Of a stretch of DNA of 64,000 bases, positions 54,615 through 62,304 are shown piece by piece. A model generated the notes under the pieces. That model was not told the origin of the DNA. It did not search any database and saw only the letters and a list, made by a program, of their open reading frames with translations. Every line of letters begins with the position of its first letter. Within the stretch, counting starts at the first letter, position 1. Origin of the DNA: JAFAXD01 sp963760435 (GTDB lineage Bacteria > Pseudomonadota > Alphaproteobacteria > Rhizobiales > Xanthobacteraceae). Position numbers and translations under genes: made by a program. The stretch lies in assembly GCA_963760435.1 (NCBI GenBank), contig CAVXDE010000027.1, positions 124,001 to 188,000 of the forward strand, written 5' to 3'.

Positions 54615-55454
54615 TTAGTTCGTGTGGAACACCAGCGTGCGCAGCTCGATGCTTTCGCGCGGTGGCGCATCGGACGGGGTGGTCGGATCGATGAAGGCGG
54701 TGTGCGGCAGAAACCGTGCCCGTCCATCGAGCTCCGAGTCGTAACACTTCAACAGCAGCACCTCGTCAGTGCGCATCTCCGGAATGTAGAACCACCGGTG
54801 TGCTGGGTTGTACTTCACCCCATAGGTTTCGCCGACCCGATGCGGATAGATCAGATCCGAAGGGACCAAGTCGTCGGGACTGACCGTCTGCGCATCGCAC
54901 ACAGCGAGGGGCGCGTCGCGCAGCGGCCCGCAAATCGGCCGCCACAAGTTGATGATCTGCACCCGGCCCCGCAGCAATTGTTCCGCCTCCTCGGGCAACC
55001 AATCGCGCACCCGTTGCGGCCCTGACTTGGCGGTGTGATCGACATGGACGCGGGTTGCGGGTTGGCGTGGACCCGTGCGCCGATCCTCAGCACCGGGGAC
55101 TCGGCGCCGGACCGTATGGTCGAAAATGAAGACCCGATCAGCGCCGGTCGCTTGTCTGAGCGCCTGCTCGGCTTCCGGATAATAAACCGCACGCACTTCA
55201 TCGTCGTCATAGAAATTCTTCACCGCACTCTGCTGTTCCAGCAGCTCGTAACCTTCGCTGTCCAAATAGACCGAATCCAAAATGGGACGCGCGTTGCGGA
55301 TGGTGACGGTGTGCGGTTCCGGCAGGGCGGTGCTCCATGGCTCGCCCGGTGGCGGCTCAAATGTGTAGGACCGGGGTCTTTCAGCCGTTGGCAACAGATA
55401 GTTCAGCTCCGCTTCGACGGCGCCCAGCACGCGAGGGTCCGTGTGAACGTTCAT
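54615..55454 (-). CDS. CmcJ/NvfI-family putative oxidoreductase
   Basis: The 279-residue protein matches the CmcJ/NvfI group, remote relatives of 2-oxoglutarate-dependent dioxygenases and methyltransferase-associated proteins. Typical motifs are ELNYLLPTAERPRSYTFEPP, FDHTVRRR, RVHVDHTAKSGPQRVRDWLP (HxD-like metal site), VQIINLWRPICGPLRDAPLA, and WFYIPEMRTDEVLLLKCYDS. The ATG at 55454 is preceded by GGAGGTCACC. Longer in-frame starts run through non-conserved sequence into the CHRD remnant. The reaction is unknown. Confidence 0.75.
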   Translation of the reverse strand: MNVHTDPRVLGAVEAELNYLLPTAERPRSYTFEPPPGEPWSTALPEPHTVTIRNARPILDSVYLDSEGYELLEQQSAVKNFYDDDEVRAVYYPEAEQALRQATGADRVFIFDHTVRRRVPGAEDRRTGPRQPATRVHVDHTAKSGPQRVRDWLPEEAEQLLRGRVQIINLWRPICGPLRDAPLAVCDAQTVSPDDLVPSDLIYPHRVGETYGVKYNPAHRWFYIPEMRTDEVLLLKCYDSELDGRARFLPHTAFIDPTTPSDAPPRESIELRTLVFHTN

Positions 55455-55693
55455 GGTGACCTCCAAATCAGCCTGCCACATCGGCGCATTGCCGACGTTC
55501 AACCCCAATATAATCCTCTCAATGAGTAGACTAAGCTGAAGCCCGTTCACGTCATGATGAACGTCGCTCAGGGCGCGAATAGAAGTCCCGAACTGCTGTT
55601 CGTCTCTAGAAATGATATCCCCGGAGGGCTGGCGCACAGAGTGCGTTTCGTCTCCATGCGTGGAAAGCGGGGCTAGTCTGCGAAAAGGAAATC

Positions 55694-55866
55694 TCGGTTC
55701 AGCGCCTGCCCCTTCGCAAATGATGCGATGGATGAGCGTCTTCGGCATCTGACGCGAGCGGCGTTATGACTTGACCGCGACCTTCGCCGTCACGGTGATT
55801 CTGACTGTCGACGTTGATGTACCATTCACCGTCCGCAAACTGCCGGGGTTGATCCGCGGTGGGCGC
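55694..55866. repeat. Direct repeat, left copy (CHRD-gene 3' end)
   Basis: The stretch from TCGGTTCAGCGCC to about GATCCG(CG)GTG is nearly identical, about 90% by eye, to 58557-58729. The offset is 2,863 bases. Together the copies flank the persulfide-dioxygenase/BigR/rhodanese/TauE module. The right copy is the 3' part of an intact CHRD gene. Confidence 0.85.
55699..55866 (-). pseudogene. Remnant of a CHRD-domain protein gene (C-terminal ~55 codons)
   Basis: The minus strand encodes TADQPRQFADGEWYINVDSQ, then NHRDGEGRGQVITPLASDAE, DAHPSHHLRRGRR and a stop at 55699-55701. It parallels the end of the intact gene at 58562-59074 but with substitutions (NIDTQNHPDGEVRG becomes NVDSQNHRDGEGRG). 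The similarity stops at about 55866 and there is no start or N-terminal domain. The remaining part of the ~450-base interval between 55454 and 55904 contains nothing else I can identify. Confidence 0.75.
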
Positions 55867-55903
55867 CGCCCGTCGCCATGTCGAGCCCGCGCAGGCGTCA
55901 TCA

Positions 55904-56797
55904 TCAGGGATTTTGCGCGATCTCCGCCCCTGCCTTGAACCTCACTGGAATTCTCAGAAAACGAACCCCGTTGGCTTCTGCCGGAGGGAACCGGCCGGCA
56001 CGCATGTTCACCTGAATGGAAGGCAACAACAAAGTCGGGGCGGCCAATGTGGCGTCGCGCGCCTTGCGCTGCCGAACGAACGCCTCCTCGCTCGTGGTGC
56101 CTCCCACGTGCACATTATTGGCGCGCTCGGCCGCCACGGTCGTTTCCCAGGCATAGTAGTCACGGCCAGGCGCTTGGTAATCATGACACATGAACAGCCG
56201 GGTTTCCGGCGGGAGGCTCAGGAGGCGCTGGATCGAGCGGTAGAGCTGGCTGGCATCGCCGCCTGGGAAGTCCGCACGCGCGGTCCCGTAGTCCGGCATG
56301 AACAGTGTGTCCCCAACGAACACCGCGTCCTCGACCTTGTAGCTGACACACGCGGGCGTGTGCCCAGGGGTGTGTAAGACCTCCGCATCGAGCGATCCGA
56401 TCTTGAATCGCTCGCCATCGGCGAACAGCTGGTCGAAGTCGCTTCCATCGGTCTTCAGGTCCGTCGCGTTGAACACCGGCCTGAAGATCTGCTGTACGTC
56501 TTTGATATGTTCACCGATGCCGATCCGAGCGCCGGTTTTCGCTTTCACGTAGGGCGAACCAGACAGATGGTCGGCATGCGCGTGGGTCTCGAGCGACCAC
56601 TCGACGGTGTACCCGTCTGCCCGTGCGGCGGCGAGGAGCACCTTCACCGAATGATCGTCGACCACGCCCGATTTCGGATCGTAATCGAGAACCGGATCGA
56701 TCACGGCAGCGCGGCGGGTCTCCGGATCAGCCACGAGGTAGCTGACGGTATTCGTCGCCTCGTCGAAAAACGCGCGAATAACGGGTTTGACAGACAT
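55904..56797 (-). CDS. blh: MBL-fold persulfide dioxygenase-like hydrolase (Blh type)
   Basis: This 297-residue protein of the ETHE1/Blh group oxidises glutathione persulfide to sulfite. Metal motifs are ETHAHADHLSGSPYVKAKTG and LHTPGHTPACVSY, followed by VFVGDTLFMPDYGTARADFP and LFMCHDYQAPGR. It diverges from an ArsR/BigR-type regulator across an 84-base promoter holding two palindromes. With rhodanese and TauE downstream of the regulator, this forms a classic BigR sulfide-detoxification set. The C-terminal ~60 residues (RARDATLAAPTLLLPSIQVN) are a usual Blh extension. Confidence 0.9.
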   Translation of the reverse strand: MSVKPVIRAFFDEATNTVSYLVADPETRRAAVIDPVLDYDPKSGVVDDHSVKVLLAAARADGYTVEWSLETHAHADHLSGSPYVKAKTGARIGIGEHIKDVQQIFRPVFNATDLKTDGSDFDQLFADGERFKIGSLDAEVLHTPGHTPACVSYKVEDAVFVGDTLFMPDYGTARADFPGGDASQLYRSIQRLLSLPPETRLFMCHDYQAPGRDYYAWETTVAAERANNVHVGGTTSEEAFVRQRKARDATLAAPTLLLPSIQVNMRAGRFPPAEANGVRFLRIPVRFKAGAEIAQNP

Positions 56798-56837
56798 CAG
56801 GCGCTCCTTTTTTGCTCTAACCGACTTGCATTATATA

Positions 56838-56851
56838 TTAGCCAATACTAA
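56838..56851. promoter_or_regulatory. Probable BigR operator, copy 1 (TTAG-N6-CTAA)
   Basis: A perfect 4-4 inverted repeat TTAG ccaata CTAA in an AT-rich stretch between the divergent blh and regulator genes. Together with the second copy, it covers the probable -35/-10 region of the regulator and lies just upstream of blh. Assignment to BigR is by context. Confidence 0.7.
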
Positions 56852-56852
56852 A

Positions 56853-56866
56853 TTAGCAATATCTAA
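56853..56866. promoter_or_regulatory. Probable BigR operator, copy 2 (TTAG-N6-CTAA)
   Basis: TTAG caatat CTAA, 15 bases downstream of the first copy and 15 bases before the regulator ATG (56882). The two sites have the same spacing and half-sites, so cooperative binding of two dimers is possible. Confidence 0.7.
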
Positions 56867-56881
56867 TCTAAGAGATTCGAT

Positions 56882-57229
56882 ATGGCCGACACTGCCTCAT
56901 CGGAAGCCGCTGTCCTCGCCCGCAGGGCGGTTGCCGTCGCGCAGATATTGGAAACGCTCGCCAACGCGCGGCGGCTGGTGGTGCTTTGCAAGCTGGTGGA
57001 ATGGGGCGAGGCTACCGTTGGTTCACTGGCTGAAGCGTCCGGCCTCTCGCAATCGGCGCTGTCCCAGCACTTGGCGAAAATGCGTCAAGCCGAACTTTTG
57101 ACGTACCGGCGCGACGGACAGACGCTTTGGTACCGCATCGCCGATCCACGCATCGAGCAACTGATCGCTACTCTCCACGATCTGTTCTGCGCACCTGCGA
57201 CCAAGATGAAAAAAGGAAAACCAAGATGA
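56882..57229 (+). CDS. bigR: ArsR-family sulfide/persulfide-responsive repressor (BigR/SqrR type)
   Basis: The 115-residue winged-helix protein has recognition helix SGLSQSALSQHLAKMRQAEL and wing LTYRRDGQTLWYRI. Cys36 (RLVVLCKLVE) and Cys103 (HDLFCAPATK) sit at the two positions used by BigR/SqrR to form a disulfide or polysulfide bridge that releases DNA. It diverges from blh and its stop overlaps the rhodanese start by four bases (ATGA). Autorepression and control of both divergent units through the twin palindromes are inferred. Confidence 0.9.
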   Translation: MADTASSEAAVLARRAVAVAQILETLANARRLVVLCKLVEWGEATVGSLAEASGLSQSALSQHLAKMRQAELLTYRRDGQTLWYRIADPRIEQLIATLHDLFCAPATKMKKGKPR

Positions 57230-57750
57230 ACCTCCCCGCAATTTCGCCCGCGGATGCCCGACATCTCGTCGAGAATGGCGGAGTTCTGATCGATATTCGC
57301 GAGGCCGATGAATATGCGCGTGAGCGCATCCCCGGCGCTGAGCATATCGCCCTCTCCCGCCTCGGAAACGCCGACCTGTCAAGCCACGACGGCAAGCCGC
57401 TGATCTTTTATTGCCGCTCAGGCGCACGAACGACGGCAAACCAAGAACGCCTGGCCGCCTTGACCGGCCGCAGCTGCGAGGTGTTCCGCATCGAGGGTGG
57501 CCTTGAGGCGTGGCGCGGTGCTGGCTTGCCCACGCTTGTCGATCGCCGGAGGCCCATCGAACTCCAACGCCAAGTGCAAATCACTGCAGGCGGGCTTGTT
57601 CTGCTCGGGGTTCTGCTGTCGCTCGGATGGCCGTGGTTTCTGGCGCTGTCCATGTTCGTGGGAGCGGGTCTCATATTTGCCGGCGTATCCGGGACCTGCG
57701 GCATGGCGCGCCTGTTGCAGCGTGCCCCTTGGAATGCTGCCTTCCGATAA
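57226..57750 (+). CDS. Rhodanese domain fused to a DUF2892-type membrane hairpin
   Basis: In this 174-residue protein, residues ~1-105 form a rhodanese domain with persulfide-forming Cys in LIFYCRSGARTTANQERLA. Residues ~115-174 form two membrane helices (VQITAGGLVLLGVLLSLGWP and FLALSMFVGAGLIFAGVSGT), ending CGMARLLQRAPWN, the DUF2892 pattern seen in YgaP-like proteins. It probably carries sulfane sulfur at the inner membrane for the persulfide dioxygenase or the TauE exporter. It overlaps the regulator gene and precedes tauE by 3 bases. Confidence 0.9.
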   Translation: MNLPAISPADARHLVENGGVLIDIREADEYARERIPGAEHIALSRLGNADLSSHDGKPLIFYCRSGARTTANQERLAALTGRSCEVFRIEGGLEAWRGAGLPTLVDRRRPIELQRQVQITAGGLVLLGVLLSLGWPWFLALSMFVGAGLIFAGVSGTCGMARLLQRAPWNAAFR

Positions 57751-57753
57751 GGC

Positions 57754-58542
57754 TTGAAAACCGTGTCCGCCCATTTGCTGCAAGATGGCCTCACGCTGTT
57801 ATCAGGCTCAATCGTCGGCTTTTCGCTGGGCCTGATCGGCGGAGGTGGCTCCATTCTAGCGGTGCCGCTGCTCATCTATCTCGTTGGCGTGCCAAGCGCG
57901 CATGTCGCAATCGGCACGAGCGCCTTTGCGGTTGCGGCGAATGCTGTCGTCAATCTTGCCGCTCACACGCGGATGAAAACCGTGAAATGGCGCTGCGCTA
58001 CTGCTTTCGCTCTAGCTGGCGTGTTGGGTGCGTACGGGGGATCGAGCCTCAGCAAGCTCGTGGACGGCCCCAAGCTGATCGGCCTGTTCGCGTTGCTGAT
58101 GTTGATCATCGCCGGCGTCATGTTCGCCAGACGAGCCGCCACCGGCGATCCGAATGTGCGATTGAATCGCGAAAACCTCCCGAAACTTCTGCTCGGCGGG
58201 GTACTGGTCGGAGCGCTGTCCGGATTTTTCGGTATCGGTGGTGGTTTCCTGATTGTACCGGGCCTGATGCTGGCGGCGGGCATGCCGATGATGAACGCCA
58301 TCGGATCGTCGTTGGTAGCTGTTGCAGCATTTGGCGCCACCGCCGCGGTCAACTATGCCGTATCGGGCCTGGTGGACTGGCGGCTCCTCTTGATGCTGTT
58401 GGCTGGAGGCGCGGCCGGTGGATTGTTGGGTACGGGGCTTTCACACAAAGTCGGACCGAAAGGCGGTACGCTGCACAACATATTCGCCACTGTTATTGTT
58501 ATCGTAGGTCTCTACATGCTGTCGCGCACGCTGCTGTCATAG
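57754..58542 (+). CDS. TauE/SafE family sulfite exporter-like permease
   Basis: This 262-residue membrane protein has two internally related halves (GSIVGFSLGLIGGGGSILAV and LVGALSGFFGIGGGFLIVPG), the classic TauE/SafE repeats. In BigR clusters such proteins export the sulfite made from persulfide oxidation. The annotated start is a TTG at 57754, 3 bases after the rhodanese stop; a GTG at 57763 is an alternative. It ends 19 bases before the CHRD gene's 3' end on the opposite strand. Confidence 0.88.
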   Translation: MKTVSAHLLQDGLTLLSGSIVGFSLGLIGGGGSILAVPLLIYLVGVPSAHVAIGTSAFAVAANAVVNLAAHTRMKTVKWRCATAFALAGVLGAYGGSSLSKLVDGPKLIGLFALLMLIIAGVMFARRAATGDPNVRLNRENLPKLLLGGVLVGALSGFFGIGGGFLIVPGLMLAAGMPMMNAIGSSLVAVAAFGATAAVNYAVSGLVDWRLLLMLLAGGAAGGLLGTGLSHKVGPKGGTLHNIFATVIVIVGLYMLSRTLLS

Positions 58543-58556
58543 TGTTGTTCTCACCG

Positions 58557-58729
58557 TCGGTTCAGCGCCTGCCCTTTCGCAAATGATGCGATGGATGAGC
58601 GTCTTCGGCATGTGACGCGAGCGGCGTTATGACCTGACCGCGAACCTCCCCGTCAGGGTGATTCTGAGTATCGATGTTGATATACCATTCACCGTCCGCA
58701 AACTGCCGGGCTTGATCCGGAGTGAGCGT
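58557..58729. repeat. Direct repeat, right copy (inside intact CHRD gene)
   Basis: It matches 55694-55866 in the same orientation, with scattered substitutions and no obvious gaps. The right copy includes the stop codon and the last ~55 codons of the intact CHRD gene, so the left copy is the derived or decayed one unless both descend from a tandem duplication. Confidence 0.85.
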
Positions 58730-59074
58730 AGCCTGCCCCGTGATCGGATTCCCAACAGAACTTCCTTGTTTGACCAGCGCGAGCGCAGGAGGAGCATTCT
58801 TGCTCGGTTGCGCCGGACCGTGGAACTCAGCCACGGTAATTGGGCTGGAGAGGTCCGTGTAGGACAGCGTCCAGGTTACGACGCGGCTCGTTGGGTCATA
58901 TGTCAGATCCGCCGTCGCAGCGCCCGCCGGAAATACGGGCGGCACTTCCTGACCTCCCGACAGCGGCACTTTGAACGATACCGGGGTGCTGTAAGCTTGC
59001 TCCAAGCAAGCGATCGATGTCGACAGTACCGCGACCGCAACGATCGCGATTTGCTGAAACAGGACTTTGCGCAT
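58562..59074 (-). CDS. Secreted CHRD-domain protein
   Basis: The 170-residue protein has a signal peptide (IAIVAVAVLSTSIACLEQAY, cleavage near STP) and one CHRD domain: FKVPLSGGQEVPPVFPAGAA, LTYDPTSRVVTWTLSYTDLS, AEFHGPAQPSKNAPPALALV, ARQFADGEWYINIDTQNHPD, GEVRGQVI. A basic His-rich tail (HPSHHLRKGRR) follows. CHRD domains are extracellular beta-sandwiches of unknown bacterial role. The start is the ATG at 59074, behind a GGAGGAGCCAAG site. It converges with the TauE gene. Confidence 0.85.
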   Translation of the reverse strand: MRKVLFQQIAIVAVAVLSTSIACLEQAYSTPVSFKVPLSGGQEVPPVFPAGAATADLTYDPTSRVVTWTLSYTDLSSPITVAEFHGPAQPSKNAPPALALVKQGSSVGNPITGQATLTPDQARQFADGEWYINIDTQNHPDGEVRGQVITPLASHAEDAHPSHHLRKGRR

Positions 59075-59301
59075 CTTGGCTCCTCCAGGACGACAGCGGC
59101 ACCTCGTTGGGCAGCCCATAATAGAGAAGGTTTTCCTTCTTTAGGTTCGAGATTGGTTCGAAATCGCACACAATTCGAGCAGTCTCGCGGACGAGAGGCC
59201 AAGGCCCGGCAGAGCACGTTAATAAAATTTCACATGCCCGCAATCTCCGTGCAGCCGCGAGCTTGTAACGTCCCTCGATCGAACCAACCGAACGAGACAA
59301 G

Positions 59302-59562
59302 ATGGCAGAGCAAATCGGAGCGAATTTCGATCCAGACACGCTTGCGCTGTTGAAACGAGTCTTGATCGAAGCAGAACAAAGCATTCCCATCGAGGCGAGA
59401 ACGTCGGCGATAAGGGTTCAGATCGCCTTTCGTATTCTCAAGGCCGCTCGCGGGGGTGAGCGAAATCCCATTCGATTGCGATCGGCCGGCCTGTGCGGAA
59501 TCGATCCACGGATTGTACGGTCGCCGGTCGACATGGCGCCCATGCCGCCACGAAATATTTGA
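59302..59562 (+). CDS. Small hypothetical cytoplasmic protein
   Basis: This 86-residue protein (MAEQIGANFDPDTLALLKRV, then LIEAEQSIPIEARTSAIRVQ IAFRILKAARGGERNPIRLR) is mostly helical and resembles short Rhizobiales proteins of unknown function with an ExxxxLPxxARTSxxxxxxAxxIL pattern. The last ~20 residues look less structured. It stands alone downstream of ~225 bases without a gene. Confidence 0.55.
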   Translation: MAEQIGANFDPDTLALLKRVLIEAEQSIPIEARTSAIRVQIAFRILKAARGGERNPIRLRSAGLCGIDPRIVRSPVDMAPMPPRNI

Positions 59563-59697
59563 CAATCAATTTGCAAAGCCGATGAACCCTTCTCGGCGAG
59601 CCGCGCGGCTGCGCCGGGCTGTTTGACTTTGTGAATCAGAGAAAGCGCACACCCTGTCGACTTCCGGATTGCATTCGGCGCCATCCATGCGCAACGA

Positions 59698-59810
59698 TGT
59701 CATCTATGTGCAAGGCTGTCATCTATGTGCCAGACCTCGCCGACACGTGTGTCATGTGTGGTGCAGCGAGGTCATCTATGGCACTGGCGTCATCTAAGAC
59801 GTGACCTCGC
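59698..59810. repeat. Cluster of short repeats GTCATCTA(TG) with GACCTCGC / GCGAGGTC arms
   Basis: Four copies of a GTCATCTA core occur at 59699, 59718, 59771 and 59789; the first two share the longer TGTCATCTATGTGC. GACCTCGC appears at 59733 and 59803 and its inverse GCGAGGTC at 59766, so small hairpins can form. The stretch lies in the 361-base gene-free gap between two hypothetical genes. It may be the edge of a lost mobile element or a protein-binding array; nothing else is recognisable in the gap. Confidence 0.6.
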
Positions 59811-59923
59811 GGGAGGCGTCGTCCCGGGACGCAGCCGCAAGTCGGCAATTACCAACTGCGGATGCGAGCCCGGGTCCTGTGAGCTGCACGGCCGTCCGGC
59901 GTTTCATTGCGACGAGGGAGCAC

Positions 59924-60328
59924 ATGGCTGAGATCAGCGACTATATTCCCACGAACGGGATCCGCTATGATGAGGCTTTTGAGCGTCTTTTCGATATGGA
60001 TCCACGGGCTGCCGAATTGAGGGCCATGCTCAATGAGGGGACCGAATACGACGGCGCGATTGATCAGTGGGAAAGCACGCGCAAGCAAGTGGATCTCGTC
60101 CTCCGAGCTGAACTCAGACATGGTGCGTTGAACGCCTACCAGCGGGATCTGTACACGGGAGAGCAACTTCGGCTTTCGACGAAGGATTGGGAAGGCGTAG
60201 CCATCCTGCCCGGAGAAGAGTTGTCGTTTCCGCCAATATATTTTGTGAAATCCGAATTCGAAGTTTGGCTATCGACAGCGTCTGATCGCTTTCCCAATTT
60301 TCAAAAACAGCCAAGACAGCCGGCCTAG
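59924..60328 (+). CDS. Hypothetical cytoplasmic protein
   Basis: This 134-residue protein (MAEISDYIPTNGIRYDEAFE ... EYDGAIDQWESTRKQVDLVL ... PGEELSFPPIYFVKSEFEVW) has no signal or membrane segment. A GAGGGAGCAC ribosome site precedes the ATG at 59924, arguing for translation. A longer frame upstream is Ser/Arg-rich and unlikely. The mix of aromatic and acidic residues resembles small regulatory or antitoxin-like proteins, but I do not recognise the family. Confidence 0.55.
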   Translation: MAEISDYIPTNGIRYDEAFERLFDMDPRAAELRAMLNEGTEYDGAIDQWESTRKQVDLVLRAELRHGALNAYQRDLYTGEQLRLSTKDWEGVAILPGEELSFPPIYFVKSEFEVWLSTASDRFPNFQKQPRQPA

Positions 60329-60491
60329 AACCCTTGAGCTTCAGGTCAGTGCTGAACGGCCGCTGGGGAGACAGTGATGAGCTGCGAGCCTCGATCCATC
60401 GTCCCTGCAATTTTGGAAGTTCTGAGGGTTTCACGCGGCAACGAGCTTGGATAGACTCGCCGCCCAGTCCAACGCCAGGAGGAATGCATTC

Positions 60492-61178
60492 ATGTTGAAG
60501 TTCTATTACAGCGGAGCCCCCAATCCAACCAAGGTCGCGCTCTTCCTCGAGGAATCCGGACTTCCGTACGACCCCATCCCGGTCGACACACGCAAAGGTG
60601 AGCAGCACAAGCCGGAATATCTCGCTATCAATCCGAACGCCAAGGTGCCTGCAATCGTCGATGATGGCGCGGTGGTCTTCGACAGCAACGCGATCCTGCT
60701 GTACCTCGCCGAGAAAACCGGAAAATTCCTTCCCGAGAACACGTCCAAGGCCCGGGGCGAATTGTTGTCATGGCTGATGTTCGTCGCTTCCGGGGTGGGC
60801 CCCTATGCGGGCCAGTCCGTCCATTTCAACGCATACGCGCCGGAGAAGCTGCCCTACGCGATCAATCGCTACGCTTTCGAGGCGCAGCGACATTTCAAAA
60901 TTCTCAACGATCGCCTCGCGGATCGGAAATACATGCTGGGCGACGTATACACCATCGTTGATATGGCGGTTTGGGGCTGGGCACGGCTCGTGCCGAACGT
61001 GCTGGGCGAGAACGCCTGGGCCAAGCTTCCAAATCTCAAGCGCCTGGTGGACGAGATCAGCGCCCGGCCGGCGGCACAGCGGGCCGTCGCGCTGAAGGAC
61101 AAACACAAGTTCAAGACCGAGATGGACGAGGTCGCGCTGGCAGCGATGTTCCCGCACATAAAGGAAAAAGCGGCGTAA
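60492..61178 (+). CDS. Glutathione S-transferase family protein
   Basis: The 228-residue protein has an N-terminal thioredoxin fold (MLKFYYSGAPNPTKVALFLE ESGLPYDPIPVDTRKGE, KVPAIVDDGAVVFDSNAILL YLAE) and an all-helical C-domain (RHFKILNDRLADRKYMLGDV YTIVDMAVWGWARLVPN). A Ser/Asn near residues 7-11 is the likely thiol activator; there is no Cys there, and the DSNAIL motif for the gamma-Glu of glutathione is present. A GGAGG site precedes the ATG at 60492. Confidence 0.9.
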   Translation: MLKFYYSGAPNPTKVALFLEESGLPYDPIPVDTRKGEQHKPEYLAINPNAKVPAIVDDGAVVFDSNAILLYLAEKTGKFLPENTSKARGELLSWLMFVASGVGPYAGQSVHFNAYAPEKLPYAINRYAFEAQRHFKILNDRLADRKYMLGDVYTIVDMAVWGWARLVPNVLGENAWAKLPNLKRLVDEISARPAAQRAVALKDKHKFKTEMDEVALAAMFPHIKEKAA

Positions 61179-61465
61179 AGTTTCGCCGCCTGCGAGCGTT
61201 CGGCTATCATCGCACCCAGCCAAGACGCTCGCAGGCGCCTTCCATACGCGTTCGATCTCTCGTACACCGTCCCGCCTTCGGCCTCTGCACACCTCCGCTA
61301 CACCGTAGCGGCTGCGAAAATCACCGCACATCACCTGACCGTGGAACCAACGCGTCTGGTCGCGCGTAATTACCGTCGACCAGAGTGCCCAGCGGCATCG
61401 GCTCGCGTACCGTCCGCCACCGTCGTGGGCACGCTGTTGGATTGCTGTGCTGGAGGAAATCGCAC

Positions 61466-61879
61466 ATGGCCAAACGAACTATTTTGGATGCGGCGCAAAA
61501 AACCGTTGTGAAAGCTGCGAAAGCTGGCGCCGAAGGCGTCAAGGATGTGGCGACTGACGCACTTGGCGCAGCCGCCTCTGCTGCCGCGGGCGTTGTGCTC
61601 GGGCGGGTTTCCGACGCGCTAGGCAGCAGCCAGAAGAAAGCCGATGAGGCTGCGCCGCGCGTCTCGCAGGCGCTATCGACTACGACGCCGCCGCGACGGA
61701 AGCCGATTACGAAAAGGTCCGGAAAAAGCGAACGCGCTGCCGCGCCCCGCCGGGCTAAGAAGCAAAATGCCAGGAAAAAAAGAAGTGAGAGCAAGCCGAG
61801 CAGAAACAAGACGGCGGCGGCGAGAACAACGCCTCGCAAAGGCGGGACCAGAAAGAAAGCGGCTCGCAGTCGCAGGTGA
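61466..61879 (+). CDS. Histone H1-like basic protein
   Basis: In this 137-residue protein, residues 1-55 form an Ala-rich amphipathic region (AAQKTVVKAAKAGAEGVKDV). Residues ~75-137 are a Lys/Arg/Ala/Pro-rich tail (RKPITKRSGKSERAAAPRRA ending KKAARSRR) resembling the C-terminal tail of histone H1 and bacterial nucleoid proteins. A GGAGG site lies 10 bases before the ATG. DNA or RNA binding is likely from charge; a structural role is inferred. The ~290 bases upstream show no gene I can support. Confidence 0.65.
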   Translation: MAKRTILDAAQKTVVKAAKAGAEGVKDVATDALGAAASAAAGVVLGRVSDALGSSQKKADEAAPRVSQALSTTTPPRRKPITKRSGKSERAAAPRRAKKQNARKKRSESKPSRNKTAAARTTPRKGGTRKKAARSRR

Positions 61880-61965
61880 TCGACAATCGGAGATCGACGG
61901 GCGCTGCGGCATAGTCTCCCGCGCGCTCAAGAGTTTGTCATGAGTCATGTTGAGCTGATTGTCCA

Positions 61966-62304
61966 ATGGCCGATCAATTGGCACCTTTTCCACTGACTGA
62001 ACGAAGTGTGCATCTTTGCGTGGACGTGCAACGGATTTTCTCCGCCGACGGTCTGTGGCCATCTCCATGGATGGAGCGAGTTCTACCTGTGATCACCGCT
62101 TTAGCGCGCCTCCATCCGGAGCGCAGTGTGTTCACCCGATTTATTCCGCCCGAGCGGCCTGAGCAAATGCCGGGCATGTGGCAACGCTATTATACGCGCT
62201 GGCGAGCTGCGACCCGCGCGCACCTGGAACGCTGCCGATCGAACCGGCCGATGATGCTCAGTTTGTTTTATACAGGTGCGGTCATTACCGGCCCGAAAGC
62301 CTGA
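61966..62304 (+). pseudogene. Truncated isochorismatase-like cysteine hydrolase
   Basis: The first ~85 residues look like the N-terminal half of an isochorismatase-family hydrolase (VHLCVDVQRIFSADGLWPSP, ERSVFTRFIPPERPEQMPGM, WQRYYTRWRAATRAHLE). After that, the frame turns into unrelated sequence and stops at 62304. The catalytic Cys region and the rest of the ~200-residue domain are missing, and no other frame to 62442 supplies them convincingly. Probably a decayed gene. Confidence 0.5.

Noticed and set aside
59698..59810. CRISPR array
   Set aside because: The repeats are only 8-14 bases, unevenly spaced and partly inverted; no cas genes are nearby.
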